A stretch of DNA of 10,112 nt from Euperipatoides rowelli (Eukaryota; Onychophora; Udeonychophora; Euonychophora; Peripatopsidae). The notes beneath the pieces were generated by a model. The model was given only the letters and a program-made list of their open reading frames with translations. It searched no databases and had not been told where the DNA came from. The DNA lies in the NCBI GenBank assembly GCA_003024985.2, contig PXIH01S0009029.1; one strand, written 5' to 3'. Of this stretch, positions 1 through 8,532 are shown in pieces. A program made the translations under genes and the position numbers. Each line of letters begins with the position of its first letter. The stretch's first letter is position 1.

Positions 1-455
1 AATTTATCCATATGACAGAAAAATTAATATAATGTCATCTGTTTAAAAAAATAGTGGAAATGCGTTAATACTTTTCTTAACTCAAAATTAATTTAGGCAT
101 AGGGCAGAAAAATTCCATCCTTTTCTCAATAGGGATAATTAACTTTGATACCAAGCTTATTCTCACAGATTTTCAAAATATGAAAAACAAATAGGCTACC
201 ATGGACCACAACAATCGACTTTGATATTGTGACCCAAATCATTCATGTCCTTTGATTCAAAGTACTGATTGTAAAAATAAAAGCTTATTATATACTGTAT
301 ATATAACAAAGTAAAGATGTTGAATAAATATTTAGAAAATTATAAACTTATGTAACAGTATAATGACTTTTTCAAATTACATATAAAAATAAAAGAACAG
401 GATATTTTCTTTAAAATAAAGTAAGTTTTTGGGCACGTTTTTTTTTAAGATACAG

Positions 456-486
456 TAGCCTATATTTTCAATTACTGTATAGGCTA
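456..486. repeat. Short inverted repeat built from TAGCCTATA / TATAGGCTA
   Basis: The arms TAGCCTATA (456-464) and TATAGGCTA (478-486) are exact reverse complements with a 13-nt spacer. The heptamer TACAGTA (451-457) abuts the left arm, and TACTGTA (473-479) lies inside the spacer and overlaps the right arm. The same two words recur across the window, so this looks like a local unit of a dispersed motif family rather than a gene-specific control site. The function is unknown. Confidence 0.6.
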
Positions 487-837
487 TCAATTGAGACAAA
501 ACGAATATTGTCCAGAGAGAACTTGGGCATCTATTTTTTTTAACTTTCAGTTCTCTAACTTTTTTAAGGTTGTAAACAAAATTTAGCAGTTGTAAACAAA
601 CATGAATATTTTCACCTTGTCTTATTGACTGGGCCATTAGTGATAAATGATGTTAAACTATTTTTGTACATTTGTTTGGCACATTTTTTTAAGAAAATAA
701 CTTTCATTTATTTACTTATGTGAAAAACAAAAAATAACTAACTAGTACCATTTTCATTTTTAAATATGGTTTACACTATACTTTACTGTGTGTTTTAGTG
801 CACCCTGTTTACTAATGGATTTTTTTTTTTAATATTG

Positions 838-838
838 N
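838..838. other. Ambiguous base (N)
   Basis: There is a single undetermined base about eight bases after a run of some eleven T residues (ending near 830). It most likely marks a sequencing or assembly uncertainty. Any reading frame across it is unreliable. Confidence 0.95.
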
Positions 839-1657
839 AATCTCATAACATAAAATTTTAGCACTTGTAAGTAAAAGATATCTTAAGTACTGTAAATAGC
901 TTTTTTATATTTTGCAATTTTTATACAGAGGAAAAAATATTTCTTTCTTATGGAAAGTTTTAAAATTATTTTTATTAATTTTTTTTTACCTAACAATCCA
1001 ACAAAATTTATAGAAATGTATTTATACACTTTATTTTACAACCTGGTTACTTTAATTAAAAATGATTTTTGAGTTGAATTTTCTTGGACTAATTTTCCAA
1101 ATATTATTTTCAGATTATTTAATATGTTCTTTTTGTGTTAAAATATTGTGCAGTAGCCTACAACAATTTCTTAATTTTATAATATACTGTACTTTAGAAT
1201 TCTATTTCATTTATAATTTTTTATTACCATTAATACAGTACATGTTATTTTCGATGTCCTGTAAAAAGGTTTAAAATAAAATTTAGCTATAGGCTATTAT
1301 TTTTTTTTCCTCACAGAAAATTGAAATGCTGAAATTATGTCTTGTGCAATTCTGAACTATCTTATAATATTATTTGTTAACTGTAAGGTTGACATTGTCT
1401 TCATGTGCAAATGATATTTGATTGGTGAAGCTACAATCACCATTTTAACCTGTTTAATATTGTTCTAGGATCGATTCTGTGAAAAATGTTAAAGAGCATT
1501 GAAAATTTTTGCAAGTTATAAGGTTGCATTTTCTTTATATTTCTGCTTATTCAGATTTGAACTGTTTCTTGTGAAATTTCCAATGCAACCATATTTTACT
1601 GTATATCTAAATGTTAAATTGCCAGAGTAAAACTTTTTTGTGGCATTTGATAATATA

Positions 1658-1679
1658 TTCCATGTGAAATGACATGGAA
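1658..1679. repeat. Small hairpin, 8-bp arms
   Basis: TTCCATGT (1658-1665) and ACATGGAA (1672-1679) are exact reverse complements around a 6-nt loop. The stem is short and AT-rich with no flanking context, so chance is a reasonable explanation. Confidence 0.4.
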
Positions 1680-1930
1680 AAATGTGAAATAGTTGCCACC
1701 TTAATAATGTTGTAACCAAGTTCAATGTTTATTAACATTTTAGTATACAGATACAAAAATACCCATATAAATTCAAATATTAATACTGTTATATTTGACA
1801 AGGTTTGCTGAAAATGGTTTAAAAACAATTTTTCAATGCATAATACTACGAAAAATATGGATTTATTTATAAACAATTATTCTATTCCACAATTCTTCAA
1901 GAAAAACTTTTCACAAATTATCTTCCCAAT

Positions 1931-2016
1931 TACCCTAAACCTAACCCTTCTCTTAATGCTCTCACATTTGTTTTAATTCATCACTTTTGACCAATTAAAT
2001 ACTGTTACCCTAACCT
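1931..2016. repeat. Degenerate CCCTAA-like patch
   Basis: The patch TACCCTAAACCTAACCCT (1931-1948) contains irregular CCCTAA-like units, and a second shorter one, TACCCTAACCTT (2005-2016), follows about 55 bp later. Both are preceded within 20 bp by CCAATTA, so the pair may be a diverged duplication. CCCTAA is the complement of the metazoan telomere repeat TTAGGG. Only about two to three units are present and they are not in register, so this is at most a tiny interstitial telomere-like remnant and may be coincidence. Confidence 0.3.
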
Positions 2017-2807
2017 TATTCTCTATGTTAACTTCCAATTTTCCAAAGATTTGTGTTTTGAATAATTTTTGTGTGAATTGTTTTTTTTTTGTTTTTTTCC
2101 AATTAAAGTTTTTTTAAAGAAATGTTTTTGAACAATTTTCTCATCACTATTTAGCAAGTCATTTAATTATTGTTTGAAATTTACTAACAATTTATATATT
2201 TTTTAAAGTATTGTAAAATGTATTTTATACCAAAACTAAAATCAATTACGGTACTGAATTTGGTTGACAAAAATAATAATGTACTGTATTTTATTGTTAA
2301 AATTATCTGCTGTATATTGTATATAAAAAATTAATATATTAAGGTGAAAAAAATTACATATTGAATCAACAATGTTAATGAAAATAAATTTGATGCTTAA
2401 TACCATTTATCTAACACGAATTGTATTTAAATTTAATTATTTGAAATAAAATTTGTGCTAATTTTTTATTCTTGGAATGCATTTGATTTTAAATAAAAAT
2501 TAAAGTGTTCTTCACTTGATATTTAATAAAAAATTTGTGGATGTCATATTTGCAGGATTTTCCTAAATTATTTTAGAAATATATAATTTAAATAATTACA
2601 AAAATTTATTGTAATATAATCACAAAACTAGGTACCATTAAACCAGTCATTGTTATTACATTTAGTTTCATCTTAGTATTCCTATAATGTTTTTTTTTTT
2701 TCAATTTATAAGAAATTTTGTTTAACTAGATGTTTTTAAAGTTCAAATTTTGTATACATCCTATATTTTAAATGATTAATAAATTCAATTTTAAATTATT
2801 TTAGCTT

Positions 2808-2843
2808 AGTTTATGAAGTATCTTTTAAGATACTTCATAAACT
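2808..2843. repeat. Perfect 36-bp palindrome (17-bp arms, 2-nt centre)
   Basis: The left arm (2808-2824, beginning AGTTTATGAAG and ending TATCTT) is the exact reverse complement of the right arm (2827-2843), with only TT between. Such a tight, mismatch-free inverted repeat can extrude as a cruciform, or fold as a 17-bp RNA hairpin if transcribed. The loop is too small and the stem too short for an ordinary animal microRNA precursor. It lies about 40 bp from the SINE target-site duplication that starts at 2885. It could be the core of a tiny fold-back element or the product of a replication template switch. Confidence 0.85.
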
Positions 2844-2884
2844 GCTATCCAAAAGCACAGCAAAACTATAATATTCATTTTTTA

Positions 2885-2897
2885 AAGTATTGCATTT
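2885..2897. repeat. SINE target-site duplication, left copy
   Basis: AAGTATTGCATTT here is identical to 3137-3149. The two 13-bp copies exactly bracket a segment whose inner left edge is a T-run (the minus-strand A tail), which is the arrangement left by target-primed reverse transcription. The last three T residues cannot be separated from the tail, so the duplication is at least 10 and at most 13 bp. Confidence 0.9.
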
Positions 2898-3053
2898 TTT
2901 TTTTTTTTTTTTGAGGTTAATCAAATTAAATACACCAGAAAATTTCAACACAACAGAAACAGGTTCCTAAGATATTAACAAGGGCAGCGTACTTGGAAAA
3001 ACCCAAAGCGAGCTGTTAGAGCTAGGGAAAAAAATCATTCCGTAACTGCCCAA

Positions 3054-3081
3054 GCTGAGGCGCGGACCTGTACACCTCAGC
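3054..3081 (-). other. T-arm-like stem around the SINE B box
   Basis: GCTGAGG (3054-3060) and CCTCAGC (3075-3081) are perfect 7-bp complements enclosing a 14-nt loop that carries much of the B-box-like sequence. In a tRNA the B box lies in the T arm, so this stem is consistent with a tRNA ancestry, though its longer loop is not that of a normal T arm. The anticodon arm is not clear enough to name the parent tRNA. Confidence 0.6.
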
Positions 3082-3112
3082 ATATGCATTCGGTTCATCA
3101 AGCGGAAGCGAA

Positions 3113-3124
3113 TTCGCTCGACCA
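3113..3124 (-). promoter_or_regulatory. A-box-like internal Pol III promoter element
   Basis: The minus-strand sequence TGGTCGAGCGAA fits the A-box pattern of tRNA genes (TRGYnnAnnnG type), which corresponds to the D arm. It starts about 12 nt inside the element's 5' end at 3136, the usual position in tRNA-derived SINEs. Confidence 0.65.
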
Positions 3125-3136
3125 CGGAACCAAGAC

Positions 3137-3149
3137 AAGTATTGCATTT
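3137..3149. repeat. SINE target-site duplication, right copy
   Basis: AAGTATTGCATTT matches 2885-2897 base for base and fixes the 5' boundary of the minus-strand SINE at 3136. Absence of any mismatch suggests the insertion is not very old. Confidence 0.9.
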
Positions 3150-4325
3150 ATTTTAAATTGGTTATACTAGCCAAAATCATAATTTAACACTAATAATAAT
3201 TCAATTATTTTTCAAAACTACGACGACCTATAAAAAAATGAAATTAACTTGTGAAATTACTCGTGTTCTTCCTATTCTAAACATCATAAAATAAAATACA
3301 AGTGAAGTAACAATCGCCACCAGTCTTGCGGGGAAACAAAGTTTTTAAACACTAAAAACAGAAAAAAATACGAAGTTTTAATTATATAAAAAGTAATGCA
3401 GGAATTTATGATTTAATGTAATTACGATACTTATTGGGGCGAGTAGAAATTCAGCATGGTTAGATAATGTTTCAAGTTTTCCTCATTCACTGGATGAAAA
3501 AATTTTAAGTAAGATACAGTATATATTGTAGATGTCAGTTCTTAAATTATTATAACATGAAGTGCTTTCTTTTTGCGTTATTGTTTAATTACTGTATATA
3601 AATTTGAAAACTTTGTTGCTTATTATTTTTTCAAATTAATATAGAGGGATGCTTCGTTTATTAAATGGGTCTGTGCACCATTTCTCGGTTGACAAAATAG
3701 ATTAAAATTTCTTGGAACATTTACATCGGGATAGATGAATATTTTAATACAACGTAATTTTTTTTCCCTAAGAAGTATTGCTGTAGCTTACCTTACAGGA
3801 AAATGCAATCACCAATACGGCAAACTTGAAAAATTAAGTTGTAATCAACATATTTTGACAAAATATTTAAAAAATAATTGCTAAATTTTATTTTTCATTT
3901 GTCCATACTAAAAGGTATTAGTTAATTCCTTATGTCATTAAAATATTTTATTTCTCTTTCTAATTTTAGATAAATTTATTAAAATAATAAAATTTAAAAC
4001 ATATCACAAATTTATTAAATGTTAAAATGGTTTCAGTCTAGTGACAAAATTAGATTTTTAGATTAAAAACAATGCTGGTATCATAAACACCCTTTATCTT
4101 TCTTCCACTAGGTTATATAAAAACAATTACCTACATAATCAAGATTAATATTTTTTTAAAAATAAATTTTCTCTTATAGAGGAAATGCTATTTTATTGCT
4201 TACCGTAATAGAAGTTACAATATTTACATATCAATATCTATTCATTTCATTTTGTACAAACTGCAACAGACTATTTTTTTGTTACGGAAAAAAAAACATT
4301 ATACGTGTACATAGGCTATTCTGGG
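3150..4325. other. Non-coding stretch, no gene seen
   Basis: No supported coding or RNA gene is visible. The sequence is AT-rich with scattered TTTTT and AAAAA runs. A slightly more GC-rich patch at about 3310-3340 and another at about 3640-3740 have no recognisable motif, inverted ends or reading frame. TACTGTA-type heptamers occur at 3515-3521 and 3590-3596, and TAGGCTA at 4312-4318. Confidence 0.6.
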
Positions 4326-4403
4326 AAAAAAGGGTTTCCCTGGATTTGAACCAGCGACCAATCTGTCCATCCGAGCACTCCATCTTGACCGCTCAACTGT
4401 CTA
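4326..4403 (-). pseudogene. Decayed tRNA gene or tRNA-derived SINE head
   Basis: On the minus strand a B box GGTTCAAATCC (4352-4342) sits in a T arm with stem CTGG/CCAG (4354-4351 and 4343-4340) and the canonical 7-nt loop TTCAAAT. Upstream is an A-box-like TAGACAGTTGAGCGG (4403-4389), resembling the D region of Leu/Ser-type tRNAs. A T6 run (4331-4326), a typical Pol III stop, follows the unit at once. The expected 5' partner of the 3' acceptor strand (GGAAACCC) is missing, the anticodon arm has a mismatch and a 6-nt loop, and no anticodon can be assigned, so it is not a working tRNA. No flanking direct repeat or A tail is visible. It differs in sequence from the SINE at 2898-3136. Confidence 0.65.
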
Positions 4404-5868
4404 GATTATTATTATTTTTGAATAAAATTTAAAAATATATACTTCCAAACTGCAAAGATTAGTGGTAAAAGAACTAATTCACGAAAATTCAGTTTTTTAA
4501 GTTAGATATTTTACTAATTTCAGAGAGCACATACTCCATACTTTTTTTAACAATAGGACACTTCCAAAATTAATTGTGCAGTTTTTGTATCAGCATTATA
4601 GGCAATTTACAGTTTTGAGTAAACTTATTTTACTTAATCCTTTCTGGCAGTATGCTAAGTATGAGCTTTATGACAAAGTTAGCAAAATTAACATTTATCT
4701 CGAGTTAATTATTTTTTATTTACAGTATATATTTATTAAAGCTTATATCTCTGGTTATCTTTAAATTCATAATTTTTAACTTCCATTCAATGTGTAATTT
4801 ATTAGTCAGATTTTTATAAATCCAAAATCAATTTTTAACCAAGATATTATTAACCAAAGCTTTTATCATCCAAAGTTTTGCCAACTCATTGACATTTAGG
4901 TTATTGCTAGTTAAATCATGACATGATTGAAATGTTATAAATTCACAACTAACTTTATTGACAGAAGCTCAAATTGTCCAAAAATGCACCTTTGTAGTAT
5001 ACTTAAACAATATTTTTTTTGTCAACAGTATAAAAGGAAAATAATGATCATAATATCAATTTACCCTTTCATGCCAATCATTTATGACTAGAAATCTGCA
5101 ATGTGATATATCATAAATTAGTTAACATAGGTTGTAAAATACTCCTTTGTATGTGAAAATTATCCACAATGAGAAACAGGATTCCTAAATTCAAACCATG
5201 TGATCCACCATCAATATAAGGAATCACTTTCCTCCTTATCAAGCTATAGACATTTGATCATTTAAAGCAGAACCGAATGAACAAATTTAAGACGATACAC
5301 TGTAATAACTTAGTTCATCTAGGTGACAAATATTGTCAATTCTCCAGGTATGTAACAATTATTTTTTTATACAAATTATTAAATAATGGTACATTAAATA
5401 TATTGTAAGTGAAGATAAAGGAGCTCATTTCATAATTGTATGATCCATCTTATGAAAATCTGAATACGGTACACCTTAATCAATTTGATCATCAATGAGA
5501 TGGTTTTGTTTGAGCAGTCCAGCATCAGATTTAGGTTTTTTTATTTTATGTTAAAACCTTTTCTCAATGCTTTACTCACGTTATTCAATTGTATCTAATC
5601 AGTAACATTCAATGCTGCGGGTTCCTGAGCTAAAAATCCAAATAGAGAGTATCTCAGAAACTAAAAAAAAATTGCCCAAAGATGTTTTCTATACCTATAA
5701 TTAAACATGATTGGATACCAAAAAATGTTTGCTAGAAGAAAATGATTTGAATTATTAACAAACTCTGTAGAAATGTCTGTATATTGGTAAGGTTGAGTAC
5801 TCATCCACAACCACTCATAACACAAGGAGCATTTAATTTACTTAAAGCCCTGCTAAAACAGATCTTAT
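4404..5868. other. Non-coding stretch, no gene seen
   Basis: The reading frame at 4576-4764 (plus) has a Phe/Leu/Ile/Tyr-rich product with no known motif and looks like chance. No RNA gene, terminal inverted repeat pair or array was recognised. Base composition is AT-rich throughout, with a little more G+C from about 5150 to 5650. Confidence 0.55.
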
Positions 5869-5908
5869 TGATGCTATTTGGGCTCATATGGAGCCCAAAA
5901 TAGCATCA
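5869..5908. repeat. Near-perfect hairpin, 17/18-nt arms
   Basis: The arm TGATGCTATTTGGGCTC (5869-5885) is complementary to 5891-5908 (GAGCCCAAAATAGCATCA) apart from one extra base in the right arm, around a 5-nt ATATG loop. The inner six pairs are GC-rich for this window. As RNA this would form a stable stem of about 17 bp. That is too short for a standard animal pre-microRNA of about 60-70 nt with a 22-bp stem. No adjacent T-run or A-tail suggests a terminator or retroposon. A fold-back transposon remnant or a structured piece of an untranslated region are possible. Confidence 0.8.
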
Positions 5909-6164
5909 GTTTAGGGATGATTTTAGGGTCAAGGATCTTGGGAGTTTGCTGACCAACTATATAACACTACATAGCTCCAATTGCTCCACAAACCACCAAT
6001 ACATTTTTAGTTTCTGCATGGCTTCTTTCACCTGTGTACAATATTCTTTTACAAACCCTTTTTAAATTTTTTTTAGAATATACAATATCCGAAAAAAAAT
6101 TATTTAAAGCCTAAAGATAATGCAGTCACCATTGTCAACATAATTGTAGCCCTCATTTTGACAT
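5909..6164. other. Non-coding stretch between hairpins
   Basis: No gene is recognised. The segment around 5920-6000 is somewhat more balanced in base composition than its flanks but has stops in all frames I followed and no RNA gene signature. Confidence 0.5.
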
Positions 6165-6202
6165 GGTGGGTGTTCAACACTTAGAATGAATGAACACACA
6201 CC
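6165..6202. repeat. Inverted repeat, 12-bp arms with one mismatch
   Basis: GGTGGGTGTTCA (6165-6176) pairs with TGAACACACACC (6191-6202) at 11 of 12 positions around a 14-nt spacer. The GC-rich arms stand out locally. No target-site duplication is obvious, so a fold-back element cannot be shown. The origin is unknown. Confidence 0.6.
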
Positions 6203-8149
6203 TAATAAAATCAGTTATTACAAGATTAGAAATTTGTCTCCATATTGATTTAAGATAGCAGATGACAAGCAACTCACTGTACCTCAGCATTTGACAAAAA
6301 ATGTTCAAATTTAAAATTTCATAACTTTTAAAAACTAGTTAGGACCTTCCACCATATCTTGATTGGAAAATTATAACAAGGATACACAGCCTAATTTTCT
6401 TGGAATTCATGAGCCACATTTGGGGAAGGGGGAGGAAACTAAAATTTAAAATTTGGCAAAATAAGTTAATTTTTTATGTTTACTAGTACTTTAAATGGCT
6501 CTTTTTACTATGAAAATATGATATCGAGTATAAACAATTTACTAATTCTGACAATTCCACATTACAAATAAAATAATTTGCAATGAATATACTATTGAAT
6601 TTCTCCATGCTCGCAAAGTTACTATTTCTGACAGGCGAAGGCTGTTTCCAAACGGTATTGCATTTCAGAATTGACATGTTTATATTGTAACAAGTATTAT
6701 GTGTGCAGAGTTCTTCATATAGCCTATATGTTGGTAGCCAATTTTTGAAAAATATGCTGGAGGCAATATTTCGGGTACATTCAGGATGAATGGACTATGC
6801 ACACTTTTTACAAATTTGCCAGCAAGCACTACAGAACTTGAGAACTAAATTGTAAAGCAATTTTCAACTTATAGCCATGCTATTTGCGACACATCAAAGT
6901 TGATTAGCCACTTCCTGGTTCCAAGATAATCTTTGAATCCACAAATGCATACACATGAGTAAAGATAATCTCTGGGCGGATTCAAGGCTGGTCAGACAAA
7001 TTAGTTTAGAATTTTTTTTCTTCAATACTTTGGACTTTTGTAAAATTCTAATAAGTAGGAGCATCATGTGCCATACAAAATAATCAGTTGATTAAAGCCA
7101 TGAAAAATTGTTTTCCTCACCGTCAGTGAATTGTAAAAGCTAATAATTTTTTTAAAAACAGAAATTTTGTTGTATTAGTTGGTAAAAAAAAACTTTTTAC
7201 ATGATATCATATAATTCTGAATGTAGTTTAAAAATATTACTGTATCCAAAAGTTTACTTGAATTCATCTTCACATGAAATAAGTTACTGAGTAGCCAACT
7301 GTTTACAGCGTGTTGCAATATTGGACTTTTGTTTTCAACTTTAAAGAATGTAGGAATTCTTGACCATTTCTTTGAAACCTTCTAATAAAATACTTGTGTT
7401 AGTTACAAAAATAGCATAACTTTCATAAAAATGGTTCCAAATCTAATATAATCTGCATTTATCAAGGATGTATTGTAACATTTTGAAAATGAGAAAAATT
7501 GGACTCATGGTTGTCGGGCAAATAAACATTTTCTGCATTTGGATTAGTTCTCCAATAGCTTAATATTTTCTGTGCATTTTAATTATCTAAAGTCTAAAGA
7601 ATTATTTATATTTATTTTTTATTAATTAACTTTCAATTAAAACACATTGATTCAAAAGCTAAGATCGCAGCTGAACTTAGAGTAATTTTGGGTGATAAAG
7701 TTGATATCCAGAATTCTAACTGTATTTGTAGGTGGAGAGGATATCTGATCTTTAAATAGGTAATAGTAGAATAATAAGTTTCACTATCATGCAAATTTTC
7801 ATGTGTTATTAAATAGACATTTGGTTGGACATTTTTTTAAACTAATGTCTAAAATGCATTGATCAATGTTAATTTCAAATGAAAATTTAAAAGCGTGGTG
7901 CAAATATTGAGCAAATACAATAGTATATACAGTATATATGAGAAATGAGTATTTAATATTAAGCAATGTATCCAAACATTTACAGCATCTTTTTCCAGAA
8001 TAAAACAATTTTGAAAAATAAAATATATATACAGTATTTATAATCTATCCAAAAATACAGACAGTCCTAAGAGCATCCATGAAAATAAAAGTCTGGTAAC
8101 ATTTAATATAAATGTTAGTAGTGGATTTCATCATTAGATGACAAGAGAA
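6203..8149. other. Non-coding stretch, no gene seen
   Basis: Short frames at 6483-6677 (minus), 7598-7759 (plus) and 7799-8008 (minus) have no recognisable domains, and the signals around them are too weak to call exons. TACTGTA-type heptamers occur at 7238-7244, 7928-7934 and 8030-8036, and TAGCCTA at 6720-6726. Long introns or intergenic DNA fit equally well. Confidence 0.55.
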
Positions 8150-8262
8150 GAATGTTTTTCCAAAGAAAAGCTGTAAACTTTATTGCCAGTCTTACAATGC
8201 ATTTCTGATACCTGAACTAACAAAGAACTAGCCTGCTGGCACTGCATTTGCAGGAATTGTTC
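8150..8262 (-). other. Possible 3'-terminal exon of an unseen minus-strand gene
   Basis: On the minus strand a pyrimidine-rich tract (TTTCTATTTTTTTTAG) ends at 8263 and gives a strong splice-acceptor pattern with the exon starting at 8262. One frame then reads TIPANAVPAG and stops at 8230-8228. The hexamer AATAAA (8184-8179) follows about 44 nt later, a normal arrangement for a short 3' untranslated region. Another frame (EQFLQMQCQQ...) stays open longer, across the AATAAA, to a TAA near 8134, so the coding frame is not settled. I do not recognise either peptide. Upstream exons would lie at higher coordinates and none was found before the window edge. In such AT-rich DNA, poly-T followed by AG and AATAAA both arise by chance, so confidence is low. 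Confidence 0.3.
8179..8184 (-). terminator. Candidate polyadenylation signal AATAAA
   Basis: The canonical AATAAA reads on the minus strand, followed by T-rich sequence (GTTTACAGCTTTTCTTTG) that could serve as a downstream element. It counts only because a splice-acceptor pattern and a stop codon lie just upstream; the hexamer alone is common in DNA this AT-rich. Confidence 0.3.
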
Positions 8263-8532
8263 CTAAAAAAAATAGAAATATGTCATTTAAAACAATATAC
8301 TGTATATCATAGAAGTGTTACACTATTATAAAGTATATGGATATACAGTAGGCTACATACTATAAAGAAAATATGCTATTATAGCCTATATATTGGACTG
8401 TATATAAAATGTATAATTGTATATACTGTACATTACATATACAGAGTATACACCTACTGCACCTATGTTACTATATACACAATATACTTGTGCTGTACAT
8501 ATGCTCAACATAGACTACTGTAGGTTATAAAC

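Larger units (their letters stand above)
1..2807. other. AT-rich non-coding stretch, no gene seen
   Basis: I see no supported gene here on either strand. The few reading frames of 60-90 codons (for example 377-637 minus, 1062-1274 plus, 1607-1876 minus) translate to low-complexity Phe/Ile/Leu/Tyr/Asn/Lys-rich strings with no recognisable domain, and the two minus frames around 1516-1876 overlap each other. Homopolymer T and A runs of 8-11 are common. The stretch holds several copies of two recurrent heptamers (TACTGTA and TAGGCTA), short hairpins, and a degenerate CCCTAA-like patch, each listed separately. An intron or intergenic DNA would both fit; nothing decides between them. Confidence 0.7.
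2898..3136 (-). mobile_element. tRNA-derived SINE, apparently full length
   Basis: Read on the minus strand, the element starts at 3136 and has a tRNA-like Pol III promoter head: an A-box-like TGGTCGAGCGAA (3124-3113) and a B-box-like GGTCCGCGCC (3068-3059), about 45 nt apart. A unique body follows, and an A tail of up to 18 residues (2912-2895) ends it. Exact 13-bp direct repeats flank it. The region is visibly richer in G+C than its surroundings, as expected for an inserted Pol III-type element. SINEs encode no protein and are mobilised by a partner LINE; a LINE reverse-transcriptase fragment occurs near 10015-10112, but nothing shows it is the partner. Unusually, the minus strand carries an internal T7 run (3034-3028), normally a Pol III stop, in mid-element. 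I do not recognise the family; the tail body could only be named by database comparison. Confidence 0.9.

Noticed and set aside
377-637. 86-codon minus-strand reading frame
   Set aside because: The product is low-complexity and rich in Phe, Leu, Ile, Asn and Lys, with no recognised domain and no splice or promoter context. Frames of this length are expected by chance in 10 kb.
1516-1876. Two overlapping minus-strand frames of 69 and 89 codons
   Set aside because: They overlap in different frames, neither has a recognisable motif, and composition is that of surrounding non-coding DNA.
4196-4432. 78-codon plus-strand frame with a Cys-containing, partly non-repetitive product
   Set aside because: Its most protein-like part (DLNQRPICPS) is simply the antisense of the tRNA-like unit at 4326-4403, and it begins without an ATG.
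5606-5640. B-box-like GCGGGTTCCTGAGC
   Set aside because: No A box at the right distance on the same strand, no T-arm stem and no following T-run.
6483-6677. 64-codon minus-strand frame
   Set aside because: No domain, signal or neighbouring exon pattern; compatible with chance.
7598-7759. Plus-strand open stretch reading AKIAAELRVILGDKVDIQ in its middle
   Set aside because: It looks somewhat protein-like and contains an AG/GT site near 7731, but the first third is poly-Phe/Ile/Tyr sequence, there is no start, the donor is weak, and I recognise no family.
7799-8008. 69-codon minus-strand frame with several Cys residues
   Set aside because: Cysteines show no zinc-finger or knottin spacing and no signal peptide is convincing.
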